DNA of 64,000 nucleotides from Pseudomonas karstica. GTDB taxonomy: Bacteria > Pseudomonadota > Gammaproteobacteria > Pseudomonadales > Pseudomonadaceae. The translations under genes and the position numbers were made by a program. Shown here piece after piece: positions 9,077-17,807 of this stretch; within the stretch, counting starts at the first letter, position 1; each line of letters opens with the position of its first letter. The notes below the pieces were generated by a model, which ran no database searches, was not told the DNA's origin, and saw only the letters and a program-made list of their open reading frames with translations. The stretch spans positions 60,660-124,659 of the forward strand of contig NZ_WLYI01000017.1 of assembly GCF_009707515.1 (NCBI RefSeq). The letters run 5' to 3'.

Positions 9077-9805
9077 ATGTCCGTGCACACAATGGAAACC
9101 CTGGCGCTGTTTGACAGTGCGCCCTATCAAAACGCCTTCAGCGCGCGGGTGATCGCCGTCAGTGACCAAGGGATCGCCCTGGAGCACACCCTGTTCTACC
9201 CCACCGGCGGTGGGCAACCGGGTGACACCGGTCACTTCATCCTGGCGGATGGCACCCGAGTAGACGTGATTGGCACAGTGCGAGACCCGGTATTGCGTTC
9301 GATCATCTGGCACCAGGTGGAACAGCGTCCCGACTCACTGCACGCGGGTGTAGAGGTCGACGCCAGCCTGGATTGGGAGCGGCGCTACCAACACATGAAA
9401 ATGCACACGTGCCTGCATCTGCTGTGCTCGATCATCGACGCCCCCGTGACCGGTTGCAGTATCAGCACCGATAAGGGTCGCCTGGATTTCGACTTGCCAG
9501 AAATGACCCTCGACAAAGACAGCATCACCCGCGACCTCAACGTTTTGATCAAACAGGCCCACGAGGTCAAGACCCTGTCGATGCCTGCCTCGGAGTATTC
9601 CACCTTGCTACAGATCACGCGTACCCAGGCGGTGGCGCCTCCAGTGATTCAGGGTGCTGTGCGTGTGATTGAAATTGCCAGTATCGACATCCAGCCCTGC
9701 GGTGGCACCCACGTGGTCAACACCGAGGAAATCGGCCGGGTGTATTGCGAGAAAATCGAGAAGAAGAGCAAACACAACCGCCGCGTGATCTTGCGGTTTG
9801 AATGA
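9077..9805 (+). CDS. AlaX-type alanyl-tRNA editing protein
   Basis: A 242-residue free-standing editing-domain protein. Zinc ligands are complete: HTCLH (H110 and H114, HxxxH) and CGGTH (CxxxH) near residue 209, with the AlaX glycine motif YPTGGGQPGDTG at about 41-52. The family hydrolyses mischarged tRNA, mostly Ser- or Gly-tRNA(Ala). Its presence at the end of a serine/cysteine operon suggests protection from misacylation when serine-derived metabolites rise, or another aminoacyl target (inference). The ATG at 9077 is chosen over an in-frame TTG at 9071 because GGAGG at 9066-9070 is correctly spaced for it. It is the last gene of the operon. Confidence 0.9.
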   Translation: MSVHTMETLALFDSAPYQNAFSARVIAVSDQGIALEHTLFYPTGGGQPGDTGHFILADGTRVDVIGTVRDPVLRSIIWHQVEQRPDSLHAGVEVDASLDWERRYQHMKMHTCLHLLCSIIDAPVTGCSISTDKGRLDFDLPEMTLDKDSITRDLNVLIKQAHEVKTLSMPASEYSTLLQITRTQAVAPPVIQGAVRVIEIASIDIQPCGGTHVVNTEEIGRVYCEKIEKKSKHNRRVILRFE

Positions 9806-9929
9806 ACCAACCCGTGGCAGGGACAATAAGGACCCAGTGTAAATTGCCAGCGGGCCAGCGATGAGGATAGCGCTTTTATGGGGTACCCTCACCGATACGT
9901 CGGCGGTTTGCCTAACCTCGCCGTTACGC

Positions 9930-10865
9930 CTATTGATTGGCGATTTGTTGTTTCAACTCCGCAACCTGCTTCTTAAGCTCTGAAATCACGGTATTGAACT
10001 GCCCCACAAGCTGGCTGGTTTCCTCGCGAAGCTTCTGGTTGTCGCGGGTTAGTTCTTCAACTGTGTTCGTTGGGGCCGTTTGCGTTTGGGCCTGATCTGC
10101 ATCAGGCGTGGACGCGGGTGCCTCAGCCGGTGCACTGTTCGACGGCGCAGTAGTGCTGGCGTCGCTTCCAGCTGAAGAGCCTTCAGTCATGTCTCCCCCC
10201 ATTATTTTTTTCTTCAGGGCCTCTATCTGCTGCTGAAGCTGAACGATCACTGCTTTGAAACTCTCCATCAACTGCTGAAGACCCTGGCGCAGTTGCGCGT
10301 GTTCACTGGCCAACTGTTCAGGCGTATGAGCCGCCTGGCTGTCATCAGCAGAAGAGGAACTGTTGGGCGACGGGGGATTCGGTTGGGTGGCTTCGTTGCT
10401 CGATTCTTTGCCAGAGTTATCAGGCGTGCTCTGGGTCGAGGTATCAGCGCCTTTGCCAGAGCTATCAGGTGTGCTCTGGGCCGAGGTATCAGTGCCTTTG
10501 CCAGATTGCTTTGCATCGTACTGTTGGCTCAGGGCACTTATTTCTTGTTGAAGTTGCTGAACCTCCTCTTTCAACTTGGCGACCACCTGCTTCAGGCTGC
10601 TGCGCAGTTCATCGTTTTGGCGGGCTAGTTCTGCCAGTGGACCAGGTGCAGACTGAGACGAGGGCGGGTTGACGAGCTCATTATGGGTTGAAAATTTGCC
10701 GCGCTGCTCCGTAGTCAGTGGTTTACGCGGTGGCAAAGAATCTGGCTCGGTACGAGCGCCGGCTTGTTCTTCGACGTTGCTGCCCTGCGAACTGGACGTC
10801 GGTGGAGGAGTCGGTTCATTTTGGGCGGGATAATATGCAGTTTGCTGATTATTGACGCTGGTCAT
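9930..10865 (-). CDS. Triplicated coiled-coil protein, candidate type III secretion substrate
   Basis: A 311-residue hydrophilic protein without signal peptide, membrane segment or recognised family. Three homologous coiled-coil modules of about 40 residues (76-115, 181-221, 268-310), each beginning L-A/T-x-x-N/H-x-x-LR and ending with Q/K-rich heptads, are separated by Ser/Thr/Pro/Asp-rich linkers. The first linker holds a 15-residue tandem repeat (121-151). The first 50 residues are polar and Ser/Pro-rich, no acidic residue occurs in the first 12, and Val stands at position 4, all typical of Pseudomonas syringae type III export signals. A near-perfect hrp box lies upstream. Alternatives are a structural or adhesion protein. 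No secretion genes are in the window. Confidence 0.75.
   Translation of the reverse strand: MTSVNNQQTAYYPAQNEPTPPPTSSSQGSNVEEQAGARTEPDSLPPRKPLTTEQRGKFSTHNELVNPPSSQSAPGPLAELARQNDELRSSLKQVVAKLKEEVQQLQQEISALSQQYDAKQSGKGTDTSAQSTPDSSGKGADTSTQSTPDNSGKESSNEATQPNPPSPNSSSSADDSQAAHTPEQLASEHAQLRQGLQQLMESFKAVIVQLQQQIEALKKKIMGGDMTEGSSAGSDASTTAPSNSAPAEAPASTPDADQAQTQTAPTNTVEELTRDNQKLREETSQLVGQFNTVISELKKQVAELKQQIANQ
10410..10505. repeat. 45-bp tandem repeat inside the coiled-coil gene, two copies plus a short partial
   Basis: Units 10410-10454 and 10455-10499 differ at only a few positions and a third begins at 10500. The 45-base period keeps the frame and encodes a 15-residue SGKG-x-DTS-x-QSTPD-type linker repeat, so copy number could vary between strains without breaking the gene. 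Confidence 0.85.
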
Positions 10866-10946
10866 AAGTACCTACTCATCAGATAGTACGTTGTTTTACT
10901 GAACTCACTTACCAGACAATATGCAACAGCATGTCGTCTGATTATC

Positions 10947-10974
10947 TGATTGGCGCTTGTCTGAATTTGGTTCC
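10947..10974 (-). promoter_or_regulatory. Putative hrp box (HrpL-type ECF sigma promoter)
   Basis: Read on the minus strand the site is GGAACC-N15-CCAATCA. The consensus for HrpL-family promoters is GGAACC-N15/16-CCACNNA, so one base differs (A for C at the fourth position of the second box). It ends about 80 bases before the start codon at 10865, a normal distance. The pattern is rare enough that a chance hit in this one upstream region is unlikely, but no HrpL or type III apparatus gene is in the window. Confidence 0.6.
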
Positions 10975-11053
10975 AAGCCTGTAGGAGCTACGGATAACAA
11001 TTTATGTAAAATCAACACCATACCCTTAGCGTGACGCACGACTTCGGTATTTT

Positions 11054-12538
11054 TCAAACCACCAACAAATCCATAAACCGGTTCACTGGCGTCGCCTCAA
11101 GCCTCGCCTGATCCTTGCACAAGGCAAAAATCTCGGCGCTGCGCTGGGCGGTAAAGCGCGTGGCCAGGTTGGCCTTGAACTTGTCTTCCAGCAGTGCAAT
11201 ACCGTCCACCCGGCGGCGGCGATGGCCAATCGGGTATTCCACTGCCACCTGCCCGGTGCTGGAGCCATCGTTGAAGAACACTTGCACCGCGTTGGCAATG
11301 GAGCGTTTATCAGCCTCCAGGTATTCGCGGCTGTAGCGTGGTTCTTCGACGATGACCATTTTCTCCCGCAGTTCATCGATGATCGGATGGGCAGCGTGAA
11401 ACTCATCCTCGTACTGCTCGGCCACCAGATTGCCAAACGCCAGGGGGACGGCCGTCATGTACTGGATACAGTGGTCCCGGTCGGCCGCGTTGGCCAGTTG
11501 CCCCACTTTGGAAATGATACGAATCGCCGACTCGTGGGTGGTGATAACGATCCGGTCAATGTCATGCAGGCGATTCTTCACCTGAGGATGCAAGATCACC
11601 GCCGCTTCACAGGCTGTCTGCGCGTGGAACTCGGCCGGAAAGCTGATCTTGAACAGCACGTTTTCCATCACATAGGTGCCGTAAGGCTGAGACAAGCTGA
11701 AGGCACGCTTGTCTTCGGGCTTAAGCGCCAGGTCCTTGTTGGTGTGGCTGAACAGCACGTCGTAGAACCCCCATTGTGGTGCGCTCAACACCCCGGGAAT
11801 ACCCATCTCGCCACGCATGGCAATGTCCGCCAGGCGCACGCCACGGCTGGACGCATCGCCCGCCGCCCAGGACTTACGTGACCCGGCGTTCGGCGCATGA
11901 CGGTAAGTGCGCAGGGCCTGGCCATCGACAAATGCCTGGGACAGCGCCGACAACAGTTGTTCTCGGTTGGCGCCCATCAACTTGGCAGTGACGGCAGTGG
12001 AGGCGATTTTCACCAGCAGCACATGGTCGAGGCCAACGCGATTGAAGGCGTTTTCCAGGGCAATCACACCCTGGATTTCGTGGGCCATAATCATCGCATC
12101 CAGTACCGCGCGCACCGTCAGCGGCGCATCGCCATTGGCCAGGCGTTTTTGCGAGAGGTGGTCGGCGACGGCAAGGATGCCGCCGAGGTTATCGGAAGGA
12201 TGACCCCATTCGGCGGCAAGCCAGGTGTCGTTGTAGTCGAGCCAACGCACGATGCAACCGATGTCCCACGCCGCCTTGACCGGGTCCAGGCGAAACGAGG
12301 TACCTGGCACCCGAGCGCCGAACGGCACCACCGTCCCTTCGACAATCGGCCCCAGGTGCTTGGTGCACTCTGGAAAACGCAGGGCCAGCAGGCCGCAGCC
12401 GAGGGTGTCCATCAAGCAGTTGCGGGCAGTGTCCAGGGCATCCTTAGACTCGATCTTGAAGCTCAAAACGTAATCGGCTATGTCTTGTAGGACCTGGTCA
12501 TAGTCGGGGCGGTTGTTTTGCTCGGCGTTGGCGCTCAT
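11054..12538 (-). CDS. prpD: 2-methylcitrate dehydratase PrpD
   Basis: A 494-residue MmgE/PrpD family enzyme of propionate degradation. Motifs include [21 protein letters not shown] near the start, [28 protein letters not shown] at about 99-126 and the C-terminal [15 protein letters not shown] ribosome site precedes the ATG at 12538. It is the last gene of the prp operon and co-exists with acnD/prpF, which do the same dehydration by an Fe-S route. PrpD is often kept in such operons as a second or accessory dehydratase. Confidence 0.96.
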   Translation of the reverse strand: MSANAEQNNRPDYDQVLQDIADYVLSFKIESKDALDTARNCLMDTLGCGLLALRFPECTKHLGPIVEGTVVPFGARVPGTSFRLDPVKAAWDIGCIVRWLDYNDTWLAAEWGHPSDNLGGILAVADHLSQKRLANGDAPLTVRAVLDAMIMAHEIQGVIALENAFNRVGLDHVLLVKIASTAVTAKLMGANREQLLSALSQAFVDGQALRTYRHAPNAGSRKSWAAGDASSRGVRLADIAMRGEMGIPGVLSAPQWGFYDVLFSHTNKDLALKPEDKRAFSLSQPYGTYVMENVLFKISFPAEFHAQTACEAAVILHPQVKNRLHDIDRIVITTHESAIRIISKVGQLANAADRDHCIQYMTAVPLAFGNLVAEQYEDEFHAAHPIIDELREKMVIVEEPRYSREYLEADKRSIANAVQVFFNDGSSTGQVAVEYPIGHRRRRVDGIALLEDKFKANLATRFTAQRSAEIFALCKDQARLEATPVNRFMDLLVV

Positions 12539-12628
12539 GGCAGTACTCCAAATGGGTTAGGGGTTGTTCCATCCTCAGGGTCAGGGTTGATGTATTTTTT
12601 AAAGACAGATCTTGGTGCCTGCCTGCTT

Positions 12629-12659
12629 GATCGTTTCCATGCTCTGCCTGGGAACGATC
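12629..12659. repeat. Inverted repeat of the GATCGTTCCC...GGGAACGATC type
   Basis: GATCGTTTCC at 12629-12638 pairs with GGGAACGATC at 12650-12659 around an 11-base loop with one mismatch. It sits in the 123-base gap between prpF and prpD. It has the look of dispersed intergenic repeats found in fluorescens-group genomes and could attenuate or stabilise the polycistronic mRNA. Confidence 0.6.
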
Positions 12660-12661
12660 AT

Positions 12662-13852
12662 TCAGAACGCGTCACCCGGAACACGCACAAAACCTTCCAT
12701 CAGGACCCGCGCACTGCGACTCATGATGGCTTTTTTCACAACCCACTCACCGTCAACCAGACTCGCCTCGGCACCGACCCGCAACGTCCCCGACGGATGC
12801 CCGAACCGCACTGCGTTGCGCTCCACACCGCCCGCCGCCAGGTTCACCAGGGTCCCGGAAATCGCCGCCGCCGTGCCAATCGCCACCGCCGCCGTGCCCA
12901 TCATTGCGTGGTGCAATTTGCCCATGGACAGTGCCCGCACCAGCAGGTCGACATCCGCTGCCTGGATCGCCTTGCCACTGGACGCCACGTAGTCCGCAGG
13001 CCGCGCCACAAAGGCGACCTTGGGCGTGTGCTGGCGCTGGGCCGCTTCGTCCAGGTGCTGGATCAGTCCCATGCGCAGTGCACCATGGGCACGAATGGTC
13101 TCGAACATCGCCAGGGCTTTCGGATCGCTATTGATCGCGCCTTGCAACTCGGTACCGCTATAGCCCAGGTCTTGGGCGTTGATGAAAATAGTGGGAATAC
13201 CGGCGTTGATCAGCGTTGCCTTGAAGGTACCGACACCGGGCACTTCCAGGTCGTCCACCAGGTTGCCGGTGGGGAACATCGAACCAGCACCGCCCTCTTC
13301 TTGCGCTGCCGGGTCCATGAATTCCAACTGCACTTCCGCTGCCGGAAAGGTCACGCCGTCCAGCTCGAAATCGCCGGTTTCCTGCACCGCACCATCGGTG
13401 ATCGGCACATGAGCGATGATGGTCTTGCCGATATTCGCCTGCCAGACCCGCACCACGGCGACACCGTTTCGGGGAATGCGCGCAGCGTCTACCAAACCGC
13501 TGCCAATGGCGAAGGAACCCACCGCCGCCGAGAGGTTGCCGCAGTTGCCGCTCCAATCAACGAAGGGTTTGTCGATGGACACCTGGCCGAACAGGTAGTC
13601 GACGTCGTGATCGGCACGGGTACTCTTGGCCAGGATCACGGTTTTGCTGGTACTGGACGTGGCGCCGCCCATGCCGTCGATTTGCTTGTCGTAGGGGTCC
13701 GGGCTGCCGATTACCCGTAGCAACAGGGCATCCCTCGCGCGGCCCGGTACCTGGGCCGGCTCGGGCAAATCCTTGAGGCTGAAAAACACCCCTTTGCTGG
13801 TACCGCCGCGCATGTAGGTGGCGGGGATTTTGATCTGGGGTACGTGTGCCAT
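12662..13852 (-). CDS. prpF: 2-methylaconitate cis-trans isomerase PrpF
   Basis: A 396-residue PrpF/AcnD-accessory family protein that isomerises the 2-methylaconitate made by AcnD into the form accepted for hydration to 2-methylisocitrate. Hallmarks are IPATYMRGGTSKGVFF at the N-terminus, DWSGNCGNLSAAVG with the catalytic Cys near residue 107, and GGVERNAVRFGHPSGTL near 342-358. The ATG at 13852 has GAGGAAAACC just before it, better than an in-frame ATG 12 bases upstream. It lies between acnD and prpD in the operon. Confidence 0.96.
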   Translation of the reverse strand: MAHVPQIKIPATYMRGGTSKGVFFSLKDLPEPAQVPGRARDALLLRVIGSPDPYDKQIDGMGGATSSTSKTVILAKSTRADHDVDYLFGQVSIDKPFVDWSGNCGNLSAAVGSFAIGSGLVDAARIPRNGVAVVRVWQANIGKTIIAHVPITDGAVQETGDFELDGVTFPAAEVQLEFMDPAAQEEGGAGSMFPTGNLVDDLEVPGVGTFKATLINAGIPTIFINAQDLGYSGTELQGAINSDPKALAMFETIRAHGALRMGLIQHLDEAAQRQHTPKVAFVARPADYVASSGKAIQAADVDLLVRALSMGKLHHAMMGTAAVAIGTAAAISGTLVNLAAGGVERNAVRFGHPSGTLRVGAEASLVDGEWVVKKAIMSRSARVLMEGFVRVPGDAF

Positions 13853-13900
13853 GGTTTTCCTCATGAGCAGGGGGATTTGAAATCCCCCACGCCTTTTATG

Positions 13901-16495
13901 TCAGGCTGTAACAGCCGATTCCAGGAAGTCCTGGGCAAAACGCTGCAACACGCCGCCCGCCTCGTAGATCGACACTTCTTCAGCGGTATCCAGACGACAG
14001 GTCACCGGCACTTCGACACGTTCGCCATTCTTGCGGTTGATCACCAGGGTCAGCGTCGCACGCGGGGTGCGCTCGCCGATCACATCATAGGTCTCACTGC
14101 CGTCTATCTTCAGGGTCTTGCGGTCGGTGCCCGGCAAGAACTCCAAAGGCAGCACCCCCATACCCACCAGGTTGGTGCGGTGGATGCGTTCGAACCCCTC
14201 AGCGGCAATCGCCTCGACACCCGCCAGGCGCACGCCCTTGGCCGCCCAGTCCCGGGACGAACCCTGGCCGTAGTCGGCGCCTGCGATGATGATCAGTGGC
14301 TGCTTGCGCTCCATGTAGGTTTCGATGGCTTCCCACATCCGCGTCACTTTGCCCTCCGGCTCCAGGCGCGTCAGTGAACCCTGCTTGACCTTCCCGTTCT
14401 CGACGACCATTTCATTGAACAGTTTCGGGTTGGCAAAGGTGGCGCGCTGGGCCGTCAGGTGATCTCCACGGTGCGTCGCATAAGAGTTGAAGTCGACTTC
14501 CGGCAGGCCCATTTTCGCCAGGTATTCCCCTGCGGCGCTGTCGAGCATGATGGCGTTGGAGGGCGACAAATGATCGGTGGTGATGTTGTCTGGCAGCACC
14601 GCCAGTGGACGCATGCCCTTGAGAGGACGGGCACCGGCCAGGGCGCCTTCCCAGTACGGCGGGCGGCGGATGTAGGTGCTCTGTGGGCGCCAGTCATACA
14701 GCGGCTCGACTTTCGGGCCGGTGTCTTCATGGATGGCGAACATCGGGATATACACCTGGCGAAATTGCTCCGGTTTGACCGAGGCCTTGACCACCGCATC
14801 GATCTCTTCGTCGCTGGGCCAGATGTCTTTCAGGCGGATTTCCTGACCGTTCGCGTCCAGGCCAAGCACGTCCTTTTCGATGTCGAAACGGATGGTGCCG
14901 GCAATCGCGTAGGCCACTACCAGCGGCGGTGAAGCGAGGAAGGCTTGCTTGGCATACGGGTGAATCCGTCCGTCAAAATTGCGGTTACCCGAGAGCACCG
15001 CAGTGGCGTACAGGTCACGGTCAATGATCTCTTGCTGGATCACCGGGTCCAGTGCGCCGGACATCCCGTTGCAGGTGGTGCAAGCGAACGCCACCACGCC
15101 AAAGCCCAGTTGCTCCAACTCGGTGGTCAAGCCCGCCTCGTCAAGGTACATGGCGACAGTTTTCGAGCCGGGAGCGAGGGACGATTTGACCCATGGCTTG
15201 CGGGTCAAGCCCAGCGTGTTGGCATTGCGCGCCAAGAGGCCTGCGGCAATGACGTTGCGCGGGTTGCTGGTGTTGGTGCAACTGGTGATAGCCGCGATGA
15301 TCACTGCGCCATCGGGCATTTGCCCTGGCACATCGTCCCACTGGCCACTGATGCCTTTGGCGGCCAAATCGCTGGTGGCGACGCGGGCGTGAGGGTTGCT
15401 CGGGCCGGCCATATTGCGCACTACCGAGGACAGGTCAAACGTCAGCCCACGTTCGTATTGCGCACCCTTGAGGTCATCCGCCCACAGGCCGGTGTGGCGA
15501 GCGTATTGCTCTACCAATGCCACCTGCTCGTCTTCACGACCGGTGAGTTTCAGGTAGGCAATGGTCTGCTGGTCAATATAGAACATCGCTGCGGTGGCAC
15601 CGTATTCCGGGGCCATGTTGGAAATAGTGGCGCGGTCGCCGAGGGTCAGATTCGACGCACCTTCGCCGAAGAACTCCAACCAGGCACCGACGACTTTTTG
15701 CTTGCGCAGGAACTCGGTCAACGCCAGCACCATGTCAGTGGCGGTGATGCCCGGTTGCAGCTTGCCCGTCAGTTCGACGCCGACGCTTTCCGGCAGGCGC
15801 ATCCATGAGGCTCGGCCGAGCATCACACTCTCGGCTTCCAGGCCACCGACGCCGATGGCGATCACGCCCAAGGCATCCACATGGGGGGTGTGGCTGTCGG
15901 TACCGACGCAGGTGTCGGGAAAGGCCACACCGTCACGCACCTGGATCACCGGAGACATTTTCTCCAGGTTGATCTGGTGCATGATGCCGTTGCCCGGCGG
16001 GATCACGTCGACGTTCTTGAAGGCCTTTTTGGTCCACTCGATAAAGTGGAAACGGTCTTCGTTGCGGCGGTCTTCGATGGCGCGGTTTTTCTCGAACGCA
16101 TCAGGATCAAAACCGCCACTTTCCACGGCCAGGGAGTGGTCGACGATCAGTTGAGTGGGCACCACCGGATTGACCTGGGCCGGGTCACCGCCTTGCAGGG
16201 CGATGGCGTCGCGCAGGCCGGCAAGGTCCACCAGGGCGGTCTGGCCGAGAATGTCGTGGCACACCACACGGGCAGGAAACCAGGGGAAGTCGAGGTCGCG
16301 CTTGCGCTCGATCAGTTGGCCCAGGGAAGCGTTGAGAGTCGCCGGGGCACAGCGTCGCACCAGGTTCTCCGCCAGCACACGAGAGGTGTACGGCAAGGTA
16401 GCGTAGGCACCGGGGGTGATTGCATCGACAGCCGCACGGGCGTCGTAGAAATCCAGTCGGCTGCCGGGCAGCGGTTTACGGTGTTCAGTGTTCAT
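13901..16495 (-). CDS. acnD: Fe/S-dependent 2-methylcitrate dehydratase AcnD
   Basis: An 864-residue aconitase-superfamily enzyme that dehydrates 2-methylcitrate. Cluster ligands are visible in AAITSCTNTSNP (first Cys) and FACTTCNGMSG (CxxC), and the substrate loop in GTDSHTPHVDALGVIAIGVGG. The C-terminal swivel domain carries GADYGQGSSRDWAAKGVRL. The length matches AcnD rather than the longer PrpD-independent aconitases, and prpF is its obligate neighbour. It is the third structural gene of the operon, after prpB and prpC. Confidence 0.97.
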   Translation of the reverse strand: MNTEHRKPLPGSRLDFYDARAAVDAITPGAYATLPYTSRVLAENLVRRCAPATLNASLGQLIERKRDLDFPWFPARVVCHDILGQTALVDLAGLRDAIALQGGDPAQVNPVVPTQLIVDHSLAVESGGFDPDAFEKNRAIEDRRNEDRFHFIEWTKKAFKNVDVIPPGNGIMHQINLEKMSPVIQVRDGVAFPDTCVGTDSHTPHVDALGVIAIGVGGLEAESVMLGRASWMRLPESVGVELTGKLQPGITATDMVLALTEFLRKQKVVGAWLEFFGEGASNLTLGDRATISNMAPEYGATAAMFYIDQQTIAYLKLTGREDEQVALVEQYARHTGLWADDLKGAQYERGLTFDLSSVVRNMAGPSNPHARVATSDLAAKGISGQWDDVPGQMPDGAVIIAAITSCTNTSNPRNVIAAGLLARNANTLGLTRKPWVKSSLAPGSKTVAMYLDEAGLTTELEQLGFGVVAFACTTCNGMSGALDPVIQQEIIDRDLYATAVLSGNRNFDGRIHPYAKQAFLASPPLVVAYAIAGTIRFDIEKDVLGLDANGQEIRLKDIWPSDEEIDAVVKASVKPEQFRQVYIPMFAIHEDTGPKVEPLYDWRPQSTYIRRPPYWEGALAGARPLKGMRPLAVLPDNITTDHLSPSNAIMLDSAAGEYLAKMGLPEVDFNSYATHRGDHLTAQRATFANPKLFNEMVVENGKVKQGSLTRLEPEGKVTRMWEAIETYMERKQPLIIIAGADYGQGSSRDWAAKGVRLAGVEAIAAEGFERIHRTNLVGMGVLPLEFLPGTDRKTLKIDGSETYDVIGERTPRATLTLVINRKNGERVEVPVTCRLDTAEEVSIYEAGGVLQRFAQDFLESAVTA

Positions 16496-16527
16496 CGTCA
16501 GGACTCGCTCACGGTACGGTTAACTGT

Positions 16528-16639
16528 GTAGGAGCGAGCTTGCTCCAGGCGGCGTTCCGACGAAAAACGTCAAGATACCGTGCTTATTCAGGACGCCAGC
16601 GTTATCGTTGGCGGCCTTCGCGAGCAAGCTCGCTCCTAC
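16528..16639. repeat. REP-like inverted pair between prpC and acnD
   Basis: GTAGGAGCGAGCTTGCTC (16528-16545) is repeated in inverted orientation at 16622-16639. The inner arms lie about 75 bases apart, and the second copy touches the prpC stop codon. The same sequence recurs at 50328-50425. REP pairs often fold in mRNA and may lower acnD expression relative to prpC. Confidence 0.9.
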
Positions 16640-17766
16640 TAGCGACGTTCGATTGGCACGAACTTGCGCTGTTCGACGCCGGTGTACTCGGCGCTCGGAC
16701 GGATGATGCGGTTGTTGGCGCGCTGTTCAAATACGTGAGCGGCCCAACCAGTCAGGCGCGAGCAGACAAAAATCGGTGTGAACAGCTTGGTCGGGATACC
16801 CATGAAGTGGTACGCCGAGGCATGGTAGAAGTCGGCGTTGGGGAACAGTTTTTTCTGTTCCCACATGGTCTTGTCGATGGCTTCGGAGACCGGGAACAAC
16901 ACCTTATCGCCCACCTCGCCCGCGAGTTTTTTCGACCAGCCCTTGATCACTTCATTACGCGGGTCGCTGTCCTTATAGATCGCGTGACCGAAGCCCATGA
17001 TCTTGTCCTTGCGCTCCAGCATGCCGAGGGTGCCCTTCACCGCTTCTTCCGGCGAGGAGAAACGCTCGATCATCTCCATCGCCGCTTCGTTGGCGCCGCC
17101 GTGCAGCGGGCCACGCAGGGAGCCGATGGCGGCCGTGACGCAGGAATACAGGTCCGACAGGGTCGAGGCACAGACCCGTGCAGTGAAAGTCGAGGCGTTG
17201 AATTCGTGCTCGGCGTAAAGGATCAGCGAGACGTTCATCACCTTGACGTGCAATTCACTTGGCTTTTTGTCATGCAACAGGTGCAGGAAGTGGCCGCCAA
17301 TGGACGCTTCATCGGTCACGCAGTTGATGCGTTTGCCATCGTGGCTGAAGCGATACCAGTAACACATGATCGCCGGGAAGGCGGCCAGCAGGCGGTCGGT
17401 AGCATCATGCTGGGCAGAAAAATCCTGCTCCGGCTCGATATTGCCCAGGAACGAGCAACCGGTACGCATCACGTCCATCGGGTGGGCGTCAGCGGGGATG
17501 CGTTCCAGCACTTCTTTCAGCGCTTGGGGCAGATCCCGTAGTTTGCTCAGTTTGGCGCTGTAGGCGGCCAGTTCGGACTGGGTCGGCAACTCGCCGTACA
17601 GCAGTAGGTAGGCAACTTCTTCAAACTGTGCATCGGCGGCCAGTTCGCGCACGTCGTAGCCACGGTAGGTCAAGCCGGCACCCGCCTGGCCCACGGTAGA
17701 CAGTGCGGTCTGCCCGGCAACCTGCCCGCGCAGGCCAGCACCACTCAATACTTTTGCTTCAGCCAT
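16639..17766 (-). CDS. prpC: 2-methylcitrate synthase
   Basis: A 375-residue citrate-synthase-family enzyme condensing propionyl-CoA with oxaloacetate. The pattern is GLRGQVAGQTALSTVGQAGAGLTYRGYD at the N-terminus, GPLHGGANEAAMEMI (catalytic His) near residue 222, GFGHAIYKDSDPRNEVIK near 260, and RPSAEYTGVEQRKFVPIERR at the C-terminus. The short length is typical of the methylcitrate-specific form. It follows prpB by 41 bases; its stop codon abuts a REP element. Confidence 0.97.
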   Translation of the reverse strand: MAEAKVLSGAGLRGQVAGQTALSTVGQAGAGLTYRGYDVRELAADAQFEEVAYLLLYGELPTQSELAAYSAKLSKLRDLPQALKEVLERIPADAHPMDVMRTGCSFLGNIEPEQDFSAQHDATDRLLAAFPAIMCYWYRFSHDGKRINCVTDEASIGGHFLHLLHDKKPSELHVKVMNVSLILYAEHEFNASTFTARVCASTLSDLYSCVTAAIGSLRGPLHGGANEAAMEMIERFSSPEEAVKGTLGMLERKDKIMGFGHAIYKDSDPRNEVIKGWSKKLAGEVGDKVLFPVSEAIDKTMWEQKKLFPNADFYHASAYHFMGIPTKLFTPIFVCSRLTGWAAHVFEQRANNRIIRPSAEYTGVEQRKFVPIERR

Positions 17767-17807
17767 GGTTGTTCTCCAATCTTGTAGTTATCGGGGAGGC
17801 GCTGCGC

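Noticed and set aside
10410..10505. CRISPR-like repeat
   Set aside because: The repeats are directly adjacent, without spacers, and code for a protein linker in frame.
12629..12659. Terminator between prpF and prpD
   Set aside because: The hairpin has no following T tract and the downstream prpD must be co-transcribed. It fits a dispersed inverted repeat better.
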